Source of the DNA: JABCYV01 sp963696025
GTDB taxonomy: Bacteria > Acidobacteriota > Terriglobia > Terriglobales > Acidobacteriaceae
NCBI GenBank assembly: GCA_963696025.1
Contig: CAVOII010000010.1
Span: 1-64,000, forward strand
DNA: 64,000 bases
Reading direction: 5' to 3'
Under the pieces are notes generated by a model, which did not search any database, was not told the origin of the DNA, and saw nothing but the letters and a program-made list of their open reading frames with translations. This document shows, piece after piece, positions 33,454 through 42,627 of this stretch (its first letter is position 1; each line of letters starts with the position of its first letter). The translations under genes and the position numbers were made by a program.

Positions 33454-33790
33454 CGTTATTCTCCGTTGGGATGCAAAAGGAACCCGCAGCCTGCGGTCTC
33501 AAGACATGCGTCAGGCGGTTGAATCTGGAAGACTCGCACCGTCACAACAGTTCAATGAGACCGGTCTAATCTGAGAATGCCAGTTGCGGCTGTGTGTTAT
33601 GCACAAAAGGTCTCCCCGAACGGTTACGGGAGTAACTTCAGAGCCGCCGATTGACTCTGCACCGCAAAACCCGGAGGCGCGTCCTTGAGAATTTCGTCTC
33701 GTAGCTAACTGTCATCCCCGGTTTTCCCTACCAGAACGTTCAAGAGAGGTTCCAACTTCTTGTGAACTGCGGCATTAGAGAGTAGGAACG
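33454..33790. other. 337 bp intergenic region
   Basis: It separates the divergent sigma-like gene and the receiver gene and should hold both promoters. A short palindrome CCGCAG-C-CTGCGG lies near 33489. No reading frame is convincing. Confidence 0.4.
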
Positions 33791-34276
33791 GTGCTAAATC
33801 CAAAATTTGAGGATGGTCGCGTGAACGGAACAACCGCTCGTACTCAGCAAGCAGATGGCACCGAAAATCGGCTAAAAACGCCAGAGCGCATTCTCGTGGT
33901 GGACAATGCAAAGCCCGTGCAGAAATTCATCTCCATGGTTTTGACGGAGGCAGGTTACGAGTGCCGGACATGCAGTTCGGGTCGCGAGGCGCTGACTCTG
34001 CTGAAATCGGGCGAGCGGTTCGATCTGCTGCTGTGCGATCTATTGAACAATCCGCACGGGATAACCTTGCTGGAGCGCACCAAGGAGGATTACCCAAGTA
34101 TGCCAGTGCTCATCGCCACTGCCCCGTGCTGCGTGTGTACGGCGCGATTTGCCGTCAACGGCATGGGTGCAAGCGGCTATCTTCTGAAACCCTTTCGTGC
34201 TAAAACACTATTGATCGCAATCTGGCAAGCGCTTGCGGGACAGCCAGTAGCTGATGCTCCGTTTGGCGAGGAATAG
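33791..34276 (+). CDS. Single-domain response regulator (receiver)
   Basis: 161 aa from GTG 33791 after AGGAACG; a GTG at 33821 is an alternative. Residues 34-150 form a CheY-like receiver: ILVVDNAKPV with Asp38, FDLLLCDLLNNPHG with the phosphoacceptor Asp83, Thr110 and Lys133 in YLLKPF. No output domain. It is divergent from the sigma-like protein with the broken receiver, so the two may be a regulatory pair. Confidence 0.8.
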   Translation: MLNPKFEDGRVNGTTARTQQADGTENRLKTPERILVVDNAKPVQKFISMVLTEAGYECRTCSSGREALTLLKSGERFDLLLCDLLNNPHGITLLERTKEDYPSMPVLIATAPCCVCTARFAVNGMGASGYLLKPFRAKTLLIAIWQALAGQPVADAPFGEE

Positions 34277-34337
34277 TTGCTCGAATGAAACGCTGGAGCA
34301 TGCGCTTGAGTGACGCTTTCAAGTACGTCATAACTGA

Positions 34338-34487
34338 TTACACGTCCTTCGTCAATTTCGGTTCGTCCCACGCTGCCGAATACATTTCGCCAATCTTGAG
34401 CAGCGCCTCGTATCCTTTCGGATCGGTGTCCTTCATTATGAGAAACGTGTACATGTGGTCAACTGCGGCTTTCATGATCTCGCGCAT
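34338..34487 (-). CDS. Small hypothetical protein, possibly frameshifted at its 5' end
   Basis: MREIMKAAVDHMYTFLIMKD followed by TDPKGYEALLKIGEMYSAAW and DEPKLTKDV is strongly protein-like, unlike the plus-strand frame over the same bases. The frame extends upstream a few codons (GYSHITQSE) to a TGA, and another frame there reads MDDSAADT, so the original start may have been lost by a shift near 34530. Confidence 0.4.
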   Translation of the reverse strand: MREIMKAAVDHMYTFLIMKDTDPKGYEALLKIGEMYSAAWDEPKLTKDV

Positions 34488-34754
34488 CTCCGATTGTGTA
34501 ATGTGCGAGTATCCGCAGCAGAGTCATCCATCGTTTTGAGCTTTCCGTCAATGCCCAGACAACACAGACCATATACACCACCAGCACGAGTGCGTTGGGC
34601 TTCATACCGCCCAGTTTTTACTCCCCTTTCCCTGACAACACGGAATTAACTCACTTATCCGCTGAACGGGACGGGACGTGAGCCCACGTCCACACTCCAA
34701 CGTAACTTGTCCCCGGCTATCATCCCCGCGTACCGTCGAACGCGGAGGGAACCG

Positions 34755-35021
34755 ATGGCAGGGAAAAACGAAGTACCAGCTACGAGTGCTCAGCAAGCCG
34801 CAGTTCGCTGGACGGTTGAGGGTATTCTCCGCGATGTTTACCCGGTGCAACTCGCATATACCAAACCGACGAAGGACGAAGTGCAGTTCGCGGTCGATCA
34901 TGCCGTGCATGAATTGCTCAACGGTCTCTACCTACAGGGTCTCATCTCGAGCCAGACGAACCTGTACCCGTCAATTCCTCTGGTGTTTGCCTCGGTGAAG
35001 GCCGCGAAAGCAGGAAGATGA
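34755..35021 (+). CDS. Hypothetical protein
   Basis: 88 aa; GGAGGG five bases before the ATG. TSAQQAAVRWTVEGILRDVY and FAVDHAVHELLNGLYLQGLI are helical. No family recognised. Confidence 0.6.
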   Translation: MAGKNEVPATSAQQAAVRWTVEGILRDVYPVQLAYTKPTKDEVQFAVDHAVHELLNGLYLQGLISSQTNLYPSIPLVFASVKAAKAGR

Positions 35022-35046
35022 TGAAAAAAGTCACGGCTGCCTGCTT

Positions 35047-35706
35047 TCACATTATCGAAAATCTTTCAAACGTAGCCCAGAGTGGAAAGTTCGCTGTTAG
35101 CCGTTCGCTCGTGATTTGCGACAGTTGTCTTGCGTTGCTTCGGACGCGCCGCCCCCAAGTATGCCCATGGAGGAGCAGTTCTGGCATTGTGTGACCTGAA
35201 AGATTGTTGTTTCTGGAACTGCGAAACCTAAGCGTGCCACCGACAAGGGCGGAACTCAAATTACGGCGGTGTGTCTCAGCCTTCGAAAGCTCCATGTACT
35301 CGTCCGCACCCGCGATCCTCAACACGACCCGCACCGGAATGGGGAATGGCCGCCGCGTAGGATCACACACGACCTTCGGCGCGGAAAGCCGATATTTCTT
35401 GCCGCGAGTTTTGAGTTCGCACCCGCTTGCGGCGAGTACGTTCTTCACCCACTCAGATTGGCTGTAGGTGAGCGCGACGATGAAGCCGCTCGACGCTCGA
35501 AAGACGTTTATGGGTGTACGGTAGACCTTGCCGGACTTTCGTCCCACGTGGGTCAGGATGCCAAAGCCGGGAAGCCAGCCTGCGAATAGACTGGTGATCC
35601 GATTCGTGACGGCGATGTTGATCTTCGCCAGCCATCGCTTCCGAAACCGCATCATGAGAACACCTGAAGCAGCGACGGCGATAATTACGATGACGATGGC
35701 GCTCAT
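35047..35706 (-). CDS. Deazaflavin (F420)-dependent nitroreductase (DDN) family protein with odd C-terminus
   Basis: 219 aa. A membrane or signal helix (SAIVIVIIAVAASGVLMM) precedes the DDN fold: ILTHVGRKSGKVYRTPINVF, then GFIVALTYSQSEWVKNVLAA, then RRPFPIPVRVVLRIAGADEY MELSKAE. DDN proteins are about 150 residues and end shortly after this motif. The last about 60 residues here have no family character and probably come from a lost stop or shift. Family members bind F420 or related cofactors. Confidence 0.75.
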   Translation of the reverse strand: MSAIVIVIIAVAASGVLMMRFRKRWLAKINIAVTNRITSLFAGWLPGFGILTHVGRKSGKVYRTPINVFRASSGFIVALTYSQSEWVKNVLAASGCELKTRGKKYRLSAPKVVCDPTRRPFPIPVRVVLRIAGADEYMELSKAETHRRNLSSALVGGTLRFRSSRNNNLSGHTMPELLLHGHTWGRRVRSNARQLSQITSERLTANFPLWATFERFSIM

Positions 35707-35765
35707 GGTGTGCTTCTCATACCATCCTTGAGCAGTGTAACCTTTCCATCTCTGGAGTTCGGACG

Positions 35766-36176
35766 ATGAGTATCGACCTTCGCGGAATCACTCCGCTGAT
35801 CCAAGTCTTCGACATGGCGACATCGCTCAAGTTCTATTGCGATGTCCTCGGTTTCGACATTGTGCAAGCCGACTCGAACACTGTTGCTCCGAATCATAAC
35901 TGGGTCTGGCTAAGGCGGGGCAACATCGACTTGATGTTGAATACTGCTTATGAATATGACAAGAGACCCCAATCACCCGACCCGCGCCGAATAGCCAGCC
36001 ATGGCGACACAGGGTTGTTCATCGGAGCACCAGACGTGGATGCCGTCTTTGCTTACCTGCGTGCCAAGGGAGTTGACGTGAAAAAGCCGAAGATTGCGCC
36101 CTATGGAATGAAACAACTCTACGTCCGCGATCCCGATGGCTTTGGACTATGTTTTCAGTGGAAGGTGAACGGGTAG
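35766..36176 (+). CDS. VOC family (glyoxalase/bleomycin resistance-like) protein
   Basis: 136 aa with one paired beta-alpha-beta-beta-beta module: TPLIQVFDMATSLKFYCDVL, WVWLRRGNIDLMLN and LYVRDPDGFGLCFQW. The terminal DPDG motif is diagnostic. Members bind a metal and small substrates; which one is unknown. Divergent from the DDN gene. Confidence 0.85.
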   Translation: MSIDLRGITPLIQVFDMATSLKFYCDVLGFDIVQADSNTVAPNHNWVWLRRGNIDLMLNTAYEYDKRPQSPDPRRIASHGDTGLFIGAPDVDAVFAYLRAKGVDVKKPKIAPYGMKQLYVRDPDGFGLCFQWKVNG

Positions 36177-36231
36177 CGTTGGTTGGCAAGTTCTGGCTTC
36201 GTAGAATTCGCCTTTAGCATTAACTTACGGG

Positions 36232-36276
36232 AAAGTGGAGCGAGGCTCTACGCCACAACATCGGAGGCTCGCTCCA
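36232..36276 (-). terminator. Long hairpin at the end of the 36248 gene
   Basis: AGTGGAGCGAG (36232-36242) and CTCGCTCCACT (36266-36276) form a perfect 11 bp stem across the stop codon of the minus-strand gene. No long T-run follows, so termination is likely but not certain. Confidence 0.45.
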
Positions 36277-36637
36277 CTGGCTGCTTCGCCGGAGCTAGAG
36301 CGATCAGCACTACGCCGATAACAGCGAATACAGCCGAAGCCACTAGCAAGTCTTGGCGTTCATTCGGAAGGTGTATTGACATGAACGTCATGACGCCAGC
36401 ATGAGCAATGTTCAACCATGCCGCGAAGGTGATTACGCCGCGATTCGCCAACGGATCGCGACTTGCCAGCAGTAAGAAGACGCCTTGCGTGACGTAGAGA
36501 CTAATGCCCATCGGCAACGAGTCTTCCTTGTTGGCTCGCCAACCGTCCCGCACACTTGTCACCAACGGATAAACCCCAGCTATAAAGATCAATCCCACCA
36601 CCACAAGCACGACCCTCAGCACCCGTTTTCGCCACAT
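36248..36637 (-). CDS. Four-helix membrane protein (DUF6632-like)
   Basis: 129 aa from the ATG at 36637 after GGAGG. Four hydrophobic helices: VLRVVLVVVGLIFIAGVYPL, GISLYVTQGVFLLLASRD, FAAWLNIAHAGVMTFMSI and LLVASAVFAVIGVVLIALAP. This layout with RDPLANRG matches a small uncharacterised membrane family. Confidence 0.7.
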   Translation of the reverse strand: MWRKRVLRVVLVVVGLIFIAGVYPLVTSVRDGWRANKEDSLPMGISLYVTQGVFLLLASRDPLANRGVITFAAWLNIAHAGVMTFMSIHLPNERQDLLVASAVFAVIGVVLIALAPAKQPVERASDVVA

Positions 36638-36748
36638 TGTGTTCCTCCATCCTTGTTGCAATCACGACATCATAGCGCGATCCGCTATTGGAGCTTCGCT
36701 TACTCGGCTTTGGCTGGCTTCAGGGCACGGCGTATAGTTAGCAGGCTT

Positions 36749-37231
36749 TCACCGAAGCGAAGTCCGGTTGGACTTCAGCTTGCGTTTCGATTTGACACGA
36801 GCCGTGCTCGCCTTCGACGCCAACACATCGGACAGTTCGTAGGCTTCCCGAAGCCATTCAGTAATGGGTGCCTCCACTTCATCTCGGTGCTTGATGTGAA
36901 TGATGTGATACACCTTGGACTTCGACGCCCGGTCGCTTCGTTGCACTTGAGGAGCCTTCAGCGCACGACCGAGAAAAACGCAGAGTTCCAGAAAGTTCTT
37001 CTTCGGACGCACGAAAAAGTAGCAGGACTTGCGCGAGAACATGATCGACTTGTGCGAAGCGTAAATCCGTTGATCGCCGAAGGAAACGGCTGTCTCGCGC
37101 AGCCGTTCCCAAGCATCCCGCAGATCGTCGGAGAGTTCCTGCGTCAGAGCCGCTTCGCTGGTAGTCCAACAGTCGTGCTCTTCTCCGTTTTCGATCCACT
37201 GCTTGCAGTGGTAGCACTCTCGACCGGACAT
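36749..37231 (-). CDS. DUF5655-domain protein with N-terminal Cys knuckle
   Basis: 160 aa. ECYHCKQWIENGEEHDC is a zinc-knuckle-like start. Residues about 35-135 match DUF5655: FGDQRIYASHKSIMFSRKSC, then FFVRPKKNFLELCVFLGR and VYHIIHIKHRDEVEAPITEW. The domain is found near nuclease and defence genes, but function is not known. The C-terminus is basic. Confidence 0.75.
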   Translation of the reverse strand: MSGRECYHCKQWIENGEEHDCWTTSEAALTQELSDDLRDAWERLRETAVSFGDQRIYASHKSIMFSRKSCYFFVRPKKNFLELCVFLGRALKAPQVQRSDRASKSKVYHIIHIKHRDEVEAPITEWLREAYELSDVLASKASTARVKSKRKLKSNRTSLR

Positions 37232-37364
37232 ACAAGAATTGTAACGGCGATTGTTGCGGAACTGGCACCGCCCGCGTGAACACTGCGACCAGACTCGTCA
37301 GACCACTTCAGGATGGCGATGTTGGGATCGGCGTCTTTCGTAAAGAGGGAAAGGCTGAGTGTCG

Positions 37365-39842
37365 CTAAGGCGCGGCGTCAAATTCTTTCTTGTATGCCTC
37401 CCAATGTTGCCGCACTCCCGCCATTATCGTCTGGTACTCCGGCCCGGCTCGTAGACTGTCGTAGTTCTTGTCTCGCTCAAAGTAAGGATAATTTACATTT
37501 CCCAGAGCGACGGTTCGCTTGAGCCAATCAATCGCGTGCTGCTTCTCGCCAAGCAATGCGTGGATTCCGCCCACCCAGTAAGCGCCGTCACCGTCGATCA
37601 TCTGTTCGGGGCTGTATTGAAGCAGGCGTGCATCGATCTTGGCCTTTTTTCCACGTGATGCGTACACAAATCCCGCCAAGAGACTTACTGTAGCGTCCTC
37701 GGAATCGCGACCGAGCACAACCGCCCGATCCAACGTTGATTCAGCTTCATCGAGTTTGCCTTCGTAATAAAGCATCATTCCCAAGTACGCCAAGGCTTTG
37801 AATTGATCGGGATTCGCCGCGACCACCATGCGCATTTCTTGTTCCGCATCCCGAGCTTTGCCGCTGTACAGCAAACCGCGAGCGTGCATCCAGTGGGGCT
37901 GAGGAGTGGGGTTCAGTGTAACCACTCGGCTCCACGCTTGCTCCCCGAGATCATTGAGTCCGGCGTAATAATACGAATATCCCAGCGCCTCCCATGCGAC
38001 TGCGCTGTTCGGTGCCACGGCGACCGCTTGCCTTCCGGTACGGATCGCCTGTTCTCCCTGACCTTCCTCGCCGTAAGCGAAAGCCAAGGCGGTTAATCCT
38101 TCCGCCGAGTGGGAATTAATTCGAAGCGCGTTCTGGGCTTCAACCTGCGCCCGTTTGATATTCGCCGCGCCGTTTTCGACAAAGTTTGCTGCCTGATAGT
38201 CATAAAACTGCGCCAGCAGCGCGTAAGCGTCTGCGAAATTCTTGTCCAACGAGATCGCGTGTGTTAGCAGACTCTTGCCTCGCTCGATACTTTCGAGACG
38301 GGAATGGACGAAGTATTCATTCTCGTAAAAGCGGGCTTGCAGGTAATCGTTGTAGGCATCGACGTTTGCGGTCGCGGGTTGCTGAATCGACTTCTGCTCT
38401 GTGGGGGATGTCTCTACCCGAAGCCCTTCCACCACCTTGGTAGCGACCTCATCTTCGAAGCTGAGGATCTCGGCACTGCGCAGGTCGTAGCGTTGCGACC
38501 ATTTCGTGTTTCCGGTGTTTCCGTCGATCAGTTGGACAGTGACCCGGATCGTTCCCGCAGCGCGTTGGAACGTTCCTTCCAGCACACTTTCGACGCCTAA
38601 TGTCTTGGCGACTTCTACAGGCTCCGGGGTTTCCTTCGCGTACTTCAGCACGGATGTTGTCGGTCGCACAGCTAGGTTTTGCAACGAAGTCAGACGACTG
38701 ATGATCGCGTCGGTGATGCCTATCGCCCAACTATCGCTGGTCGCCGCCGAAATGTCATGGAAAGGAAGCACCGCGATGGTTTGCGGGGCAGGTGATGATG
38801 GAATGCTGGTTTGCTGCGACACACCAGCGCGTGATTCACGGTTGCGAAGACCGATCACGATCAGACCCGCCGCTATCACGAGAGCCGCCACAATAAAAAT
38901 CCAGCGGTATCGTCGTACCTTGGAACTTTTCCGTGCCTCGGAAGCAGCGACCAGCCCCCGCTGTGATTCCGTGTCCCGCTTCAGACGTTTCAGGTCGGCT
39001 CGTAGCTCTCTGGCAGACTGATAGCGAACGTCGCGATCCTTTTCCAGCGACTTGTTGATGATGTCTTCAAACTTGGCGGGAACGTCAGGATTGAGTCGCA
39101 GTGGAGGCGCTGGTACTTTGTGGAGAATCGAGTCGAAGATCGCGCCCGAACTGTCGCCACGGAACGGAAGAGTGCCCGTCGCCATCTCATAAAGCACGAC
39201 TCCAAAGGAAAAGAGGTCGGTGCGGGCGTCCAGTTCTTTGGCTAAGACCTGCTCTGGGGACATGTACGCAACGGTTCCAACGGTGCTGCCGGGACTAGTC
39301 AGGTGTTCTTCGTTGAGCGAAGCGGTTGCTTCTATGGCAATGGTCTGCGGCTTAGGGCTGACCACTTTCGCCAAACCGAAATCCATAACTTTTGCGTGTC
39401 CGCGCTTGGTCACGAAAATGTTCGCGGGCTTGATGTCGCGGTGAATGATGCCTTCCGTATGGGCGGCATCGAGCGCGTCGGCGACCTCGATCCCAATCTC
39501 CAGAACACGCTCAGAATCCATCGCTCGATTGCCGATCAGATGTTTCAGGGTCGCCCCGTCGAGAAATTCCATCGCGATGAAGGATTGGTCACCGTGCTTC
39601 CCGATTTCATAGATCGTGCAGATGTTGGGGTGGTTGAGGGCGGATGCAGCACGAGCTTCACGGCGGAACCGTTCGAGCGCCTGCGGATCGTGGGCAACAT
39701 CTTCGGGTAGGAATTTGAGCGCGACGAAGCGACCAAGCTCGGTGTCTTGAGCCTTGTACACCACACCCATCCCGCCGCCGCCCAGTTTCTCGATGATGCG
39801 ATAGTGTGAGATGGTTTGTCCGATCATGGATGCGGAATTCAC
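37365..39842 (-). CDS. Ser/Thr protein kinase with periplasmic TPR domain
   Basis: 825 aa. Kinase domain about 12-275: Gly loop GGGGMGVVYKAQD, Lys in ALKFLP, HRDIKPANIFV, DFGLAKV and SPEQ, all catalytic residues present. A membrane helix follows (WIFIVAALVIAAGLIVIGL), then a TolB/FlgO-like domain (IAVLPFHDISAATSDSWAIG) and about eight TPR units. It is a complete relative of the truncated gene at the left end of the window. Such kinases are very numerous in Acidobacteriota. It lies inside the tRNA-Pro island, so it is mobile cargo here. Confidence 0.9.
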   Translation of the reverse strand: MNSASMIGQTISHYRIIEKLGGGGMGVVYKAQDTELGRFVALKFLPEDVAHDPQALERFRREARAASALNHPNICTIYEIGKHGDQSFIAMEFLDGATLKHLIGNRAMDSERVLEIGIEVADALDAAHTEGIIHRDIKPANIFVTKRGHAKVMDFGLAKVVSPKPQTIAIEATASLNEEHLTSPGSTVGTVAYMSPEQVLAKELDARTDLFSFGVVLYEMATGTLPFRGDSSGAIFDSILHKVPAPPLRLNPDVPAKFEDIINKSLEKDRDVRYQSARELRADLKRLKRDTESQRGLVAASEARKSSKVRRYRWIFIVAALVIAAGLIVIGLRNRESRAGVSQQTSIPSSPAPQTIAVLPFHDISAATSDSWAIGITDAIISRLTSLQNLAVRPTTSVLKYAKETPEPVEVAKTLGVESVLEGTFQRAAGTIRVTVQLIDGNTGNTKWSQRYDLRSAEILSFEDEVATKVVEGLRVETSPTEQKSIQQPATANVDAYNDYLQARFYENEYFVHSRLESIERGKSLLTHAISLDKNFADAYALLAQFYDYQAANFVENGAANIKRAQVEAQNALRINSHSAEGLTALAFAYGEEGQGEQAIRTGRQAVAVAPNSAVAWEALGYSYYYAGLNDLGEQAWSRVVTLNPTPQPHWMHARGLLYSGKARDAEQEMRMVVAANPDQFKALAYLGMMLYYEGKLDEAESTLDRAVVLGRDSEDATVSLLAGFVYASRGKKAKIDARLLQYSPEQMIDGDGAYWVGGIHALLGEKQHAIDWLKRTVALGNVNYPYFERDKNYDSLRAGPEYQTIMAGVRQHWEAYKKEFDAAP

Positions 39843-40178
39843 GTGGAATGGTACGGATTACTGGAAAGCGAAGTCAACGACGGGGGAGGCGCAGGGAAAG
39901 CTGCCAAGAAGTGTCACGTTCGATTGTTTTCTGGGGCTTGCAAGCTGGTGGTCAAAAAGGGGTCGCCCGCAGCAGCCGCAAGCGAGTGATTCCATTGATG
40001 TGAAATTTTCGAACCTGCTAGTCCGCCCGGTATACCTTCTGAGGCGTTGACTACAGGACGCGGGAGGCGCGGATCAAGGCAGGGCGCACGCAGGACGGCA
40101 ACAAGGAAGCGGTGATGACATTAGATAGTGCCTCAGTTTGGATTTCTCATTACCAGCACAGAGCACCGCGTCGACGGG
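39843..40178. other. 336 bp intergenic region
   Basis: It lies upstream of the kinase gene and downstream of the NTF2-like gene. Short plus-strand frames lack ribosome sites. Nothing structural stands out. Confidence 0.4.
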
Positions 40179-40538
40179 CTAAACAATGCAGAACTGATCG
40201 ATGACCCATAGCCATGTCCCATCGCCTTGTCGGCGGGCTACCTCAGCGGTCACGCTGCCATCGGGAAGATGAGTTGAAGTTAGTGCCAAGTCTCCAGTGA
40301 TAATGGCTGGGCGTTGATCTCCGAAATCAAATTTTTGACCCATTCCCACCAGTCCAGCGTAGAACGCTCGGATTGCTTCCCTGCCTCTCGTCAACCGCCC
40401 ACCACCGCAGTCAAGGACGGCATGGGGCTCATAGAGAGCCGCCATTCCGTCGACGTCTCCCGCCCTCTCTCGGAAAACCAGCAGCCGCTCCAAATCCTGA
40501 GGATCACGCGCTAGTTCGCGACTCACTTCATCGGACAT
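40179..40538 (-). CDS. SnoaL/NTF2-like protein
   Basis: 119 aa from the ATG at 40538 after AGGAG. LERLLVFRERAGDVDGMAAL YEP and REAIRAFYAGLVGMGQKFDF are typical of the cone-shaped NTF2-like fold (SnoaL group). Reaction unknown. Confidence 0.75.
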   Translation of the reverse strand: MSDEVSRELARDPQDLERLLVFRERAGDVDGMAALYEPHAVLDCGGGRLTRGREAIRAFYAGLVGMGQKFDFGDQRPAIITGDLALTSTHLPDGSVTAEVARRQGDGTWLWVIDQFCIV

Positions 40539-40699
40539 AATGACACTCCTCTGACGGCAATCCAATCAAACTGAGACACCACTTGACATTAAGAAGTCGT
40601 GCGCTCAAGCAAGCGTTAAATGACACCGTTGCGTTCAGCCGCGATATCTCTCCGCCATAACTTCGCTTTCAATTCTTTTTCGTGCTTCCTGAGCGATAG

Positions 40700-41284
40700 C
40701 TACTGTCCCGTTCCATCGTCTTTCACCCGCGTCAGCGTCTCGACGAAGTTTACCTCCCACGTCTTGCCCCCATCGTCCGAGAAAGCTTGCTCAAAATGGT
40801 ACGAAGTCGGCGTCATCTCCGAAATAATATTGCGCACGTGGATCGGCTTGCCGTTCAGTTGATCCTGCCCGTAAAACTCGCACCGCCCGTTCTTGAACTC
40901 GCCGACCACGGGCGGACTCAGTGTTCCATCTTTGCTGTTCGCATAGTTCAAGCTCCACTGGTGCGTGTCTGGATTGTAGAGACGAAGGCACAAGACCTCG
41001 ATATGACCAGCCGTGCCGTCTGCCTCAAGCTCAACCAGATTTGCACGACCATTCCATACCGTTCGTATCACCGTTCTTCCCTCATATTTCAGCCACGTTG
41101 TGGAGCCGCTAAGGGGATGCTGGAGACGGGAGATATGCGGCGTCCACACTCCAATCTGGGAATCAAAATCATGCTGTCCGTCCCGTACTGGGCTTGAGGC
41201 TGGCGTGGTTTGCGCAAACGCTGGAATGAAACCGAAAAGGCAGCCGACAGCGCACAACAAGAGCCAAATCCGAGTAGTCTGCAT
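40700..41284 (-). CDS. Secreted protein of unknown function (DUF1579-like)
   Basis: 194 aa from the ATG at 41284, nine bases after GGGAGGA. Signal peptide IWLLLCAVGCLFGFIPAFA. Mature part: GQHDFDSQIGVWTPHISRLQ, LRLYNPDTHQWSLNYANSKD and FSDDGGKTWEVNFVETLTRV, a calycin-like beta protein common in soil bacteria. The frame upstream (41285-41389) belongs to another, broken gene. Confidence 0.75.
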   Translation of the reverse strand: MQTTRIWLLLCAVGCLFGFIPAFAQTTPASSPVRDGQHDFDSQIGVWTPHISRLQHPLSGSTTWLKYEGRTVIRTVWNGRANLVELEADGTAGHIEVLCLRLYNPDTHQWSLNYANSKDGTLSPPVVGEFKNGRCEFYGQDQLNGKPIHVRNIISEMTPTSYHFEQAFSDDGGKTWEVNFVETLTRVKDDGTGQ

Positions 41285-41389
41285 TCTGACAGTCCTCCCT
41301 TGTCCAGATTTCCTGCCGATGACACTGATCGTGATCTCCCGGTAGCGGTGCAGGCGGTCTTTGAGGTCGTCCTTCTTCGGGGTTGGCAT
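41285..41389 (-). pseudogene. N-terminal fragment of a DDN-family gene
   Basis: MPTPKKDDLKDRLHRYREIT followed by ISVIGRKSGQGRT is the usual start of deazaflavin-dependent nitroreductases, with AGGAGTG before the ATG. It then runs directly into the next gene signal peptide. The rest of the domain is deleted. Confidence 0.55.
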
Positions 41390-41419
41390 GACACACTCCT
41401 TTAGGGTACGGGGGCGAAC

Positions 41420-42037
41420 CTAGCAACAGCCGCAGACCTTCCCGCGCATGGCTTCCCGACCCTCCCAAACGATGAGCGGCAGAACGGCTAGAGCCGCAAT
41501 CGGGTCTGCCCATTTGACGTGCCAGATCGCGTTGACCGCCAGTCCCGCCAAGGCGATGAGCGATAGGTAAGCGCACAGCGCCGACTGTGCGCCGTCCGCA
41601 CTCAACGCTGCGCTGCCTGTAGCTCTTGACAGCCGCCGTTTCTCTTTCGCAAGCCACGGCATGATGACGGCTGCTGCAACCAGAATGGCTATTCCCAGAA
41701 AAGTTGGCTTGGGCTCGCTATACCCCAGTAGACTCGTGATCGAAGTGACGGCAACAAAGACAGCCAGAGCGAACAACAAACCTCCCGCGACACGGGCAGC
41801 CCGCCTTTCCGCGTCCTCGTGAGCGTCACTCACACGAAATCTCCACAGCACTACCACCGCTGAGAGAAGTTCGATAGCGCTGTCTCCACCGAATGCGAGG
41901 AGCGCAGAGCTAGTCGCCCGCCACGCTGCGAAGAGAGATACCGCCGCTTCCACGCTCATCCAAGCGATTGTGACAGTCTGCACCCGGTGGATTTGTCGGA
42001 TAGCGTCTGGAGAAGCTGTTTGCAGCACCGAAGCCAT
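41420..42037 (-). CDS. Cation efflux (CDF-like) transporter with a C-terminal CGCC
   Basis: 205 aa, six hydrophobic helices: TVTIAWMSVEAAVSLFAAWR; SALLAFGGDSAIELLSAVVV; GGLLFALAVFVAVTSI; TFLGIAILVAAAVIMPWLA; LCAYLSLIALAGLAVNAIW; ADPIAALAVLPLIVWEG. GGDSAIE and WADPIAAL match the metal-site helices of cation diffusion facilitators. The usual cytoplasmic C-terminal domain is missing and replaced by KVCGCC, a likely thiol metal site. It is divergent from a MerR regulator whose operator lies between them. Confidence 0.8.
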   Translation of the reverse strand: MASVLQTASPDAIRQIHRVQTVTIAWMSVEAAVSLFAAWRATSSALLAFGGDSAIELLSAVVVLWRFRVSDAHEDAERRAARVAGGLLFALAVFVAVTSITSLLGYSEPKPTFLGIAILVAAAVIMPWLAKEKRRLSRATGSAALSADGAQSALCAYLSLIALAGLAVNAIWHVKWADPIAALAVLPLIVWEGREAMRGKVCGCC

Positions 42038-42085
42038 TCACGACATTATGGCACCGTACTGGCATGGTTCGTGGTCAAAGACCCC

Positions 42086-42117
42086 TTGCACCTTACCCGT
42101 GGGGTAAGCTTTACGGT
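42086..42117 (+). promoter_or_regulatory. MerR-type promoter with dyad in a long spacer
   Basis: TTGCAC (42086-42091) and TACGGT (42112-42117) are 20 bp apart, longer than the normal 17. The spacer contains the dyad CTTACCCGTGGGGTAAG (42092-42108). This is the classic layout for activators of the MerR family, which untwist an over-long spacer when metal binds. It faces the regulator gene and lies 49 bp before the divergent transporter. Confidence 0.8.
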
Positions 42118-42132
42118 ATTCCGAGGCGAACC

Positions 42133-42627
42133 ATGAGACAGGCACTTAGCATCTCAGCCCTCGCAAGAAGCACAGGCGTCACATCAAAGACGCTGCGACA
42201 CTGGGAACGAGTCGGACTGCTGCCGAAAGCGGCTCGAACTCACACCGGGTATCGCATCTTTGCTCCCGAAGTCACGCGCTACATCGACTTCATCCTGAAA
42301 GCGAAGACTGTTGGGTTGACGCTTTCAGAGATGAGAAGGGTCATCGAAGTCGCGCACGATGGCGCGAATCCATGCCCCGAAGTGATGCAATGGCTTGATG
42401 ACAAAGACAAAGCGCTTGAGCGGCAAATTCAGTCGCTCCGTGCCCTGCGACAAAGGCTGCGGCGGTTTCGCCACCTTTGCTCGGCAAACGATGTGTTGAC
42501 CTGTGCGCGAGAAAAGGAACTGTGCTGCCTGATCGAGGACTTGCCAAACTCACGATTGATGAAAGGAAATGGTGATGAGAAAACTGTACTCGCTTGCGCT
42601 AGTGCTGTTGGTCGCACTCGGAGCTAA
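42133..42627 (+). CDS. MerR-family metal-responsive regulator
   Basis: 164 aa from the ATG at 42133 after GAGG. Helix-turn-helix and wing: LSISALARSTGVTSKTLRHW ERVGLLP and HTGYRIFAPEVTRYIDFI. A dimerisation coiled coil (KDKALERQIQSLRALRQRLR) is followed by a Cys-rich end: CSANDVLTCAREKELCC, typical of metal sensors of the ZntR/CueR/MerR type. It should activate its own promoter and perhaps the transporter. It overlaps the start of the small Cys-rich peptide gene. Confidence 0.85.
   Translation: MRQALSISALARSTGVTSKTLRHWERVGLLPKAARTHTGYRIFAPEVTRYIDFILKAKTVGLTLSEMRRVIEVAHDGANPCPEVMQWLDDKDKALERQIQSLRALRQRLRRFRHLCSANDVLTCAREKELCCLIEDLPNSRLMKGNGDEKTVLACASAVGRTRS

Noticed and set aside
33548..33566. 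Solo end of the IS5-type transposon (ATGAGACCGGT)
   Set aside because: Only about 11 bases match the right end, with no CTAG and no second end; likely chance.
34285..34539. 84-aa plus-strand frame
   Set aside because: The minus-strand reading of the same bases (MREIMKAAVDHMYTF) is far more protein-like.
36485..37279. 264-aa plus-strand frame
   Set aside because: Antisense to the DUF5655 and membrane protein genes, which have clear motifs.
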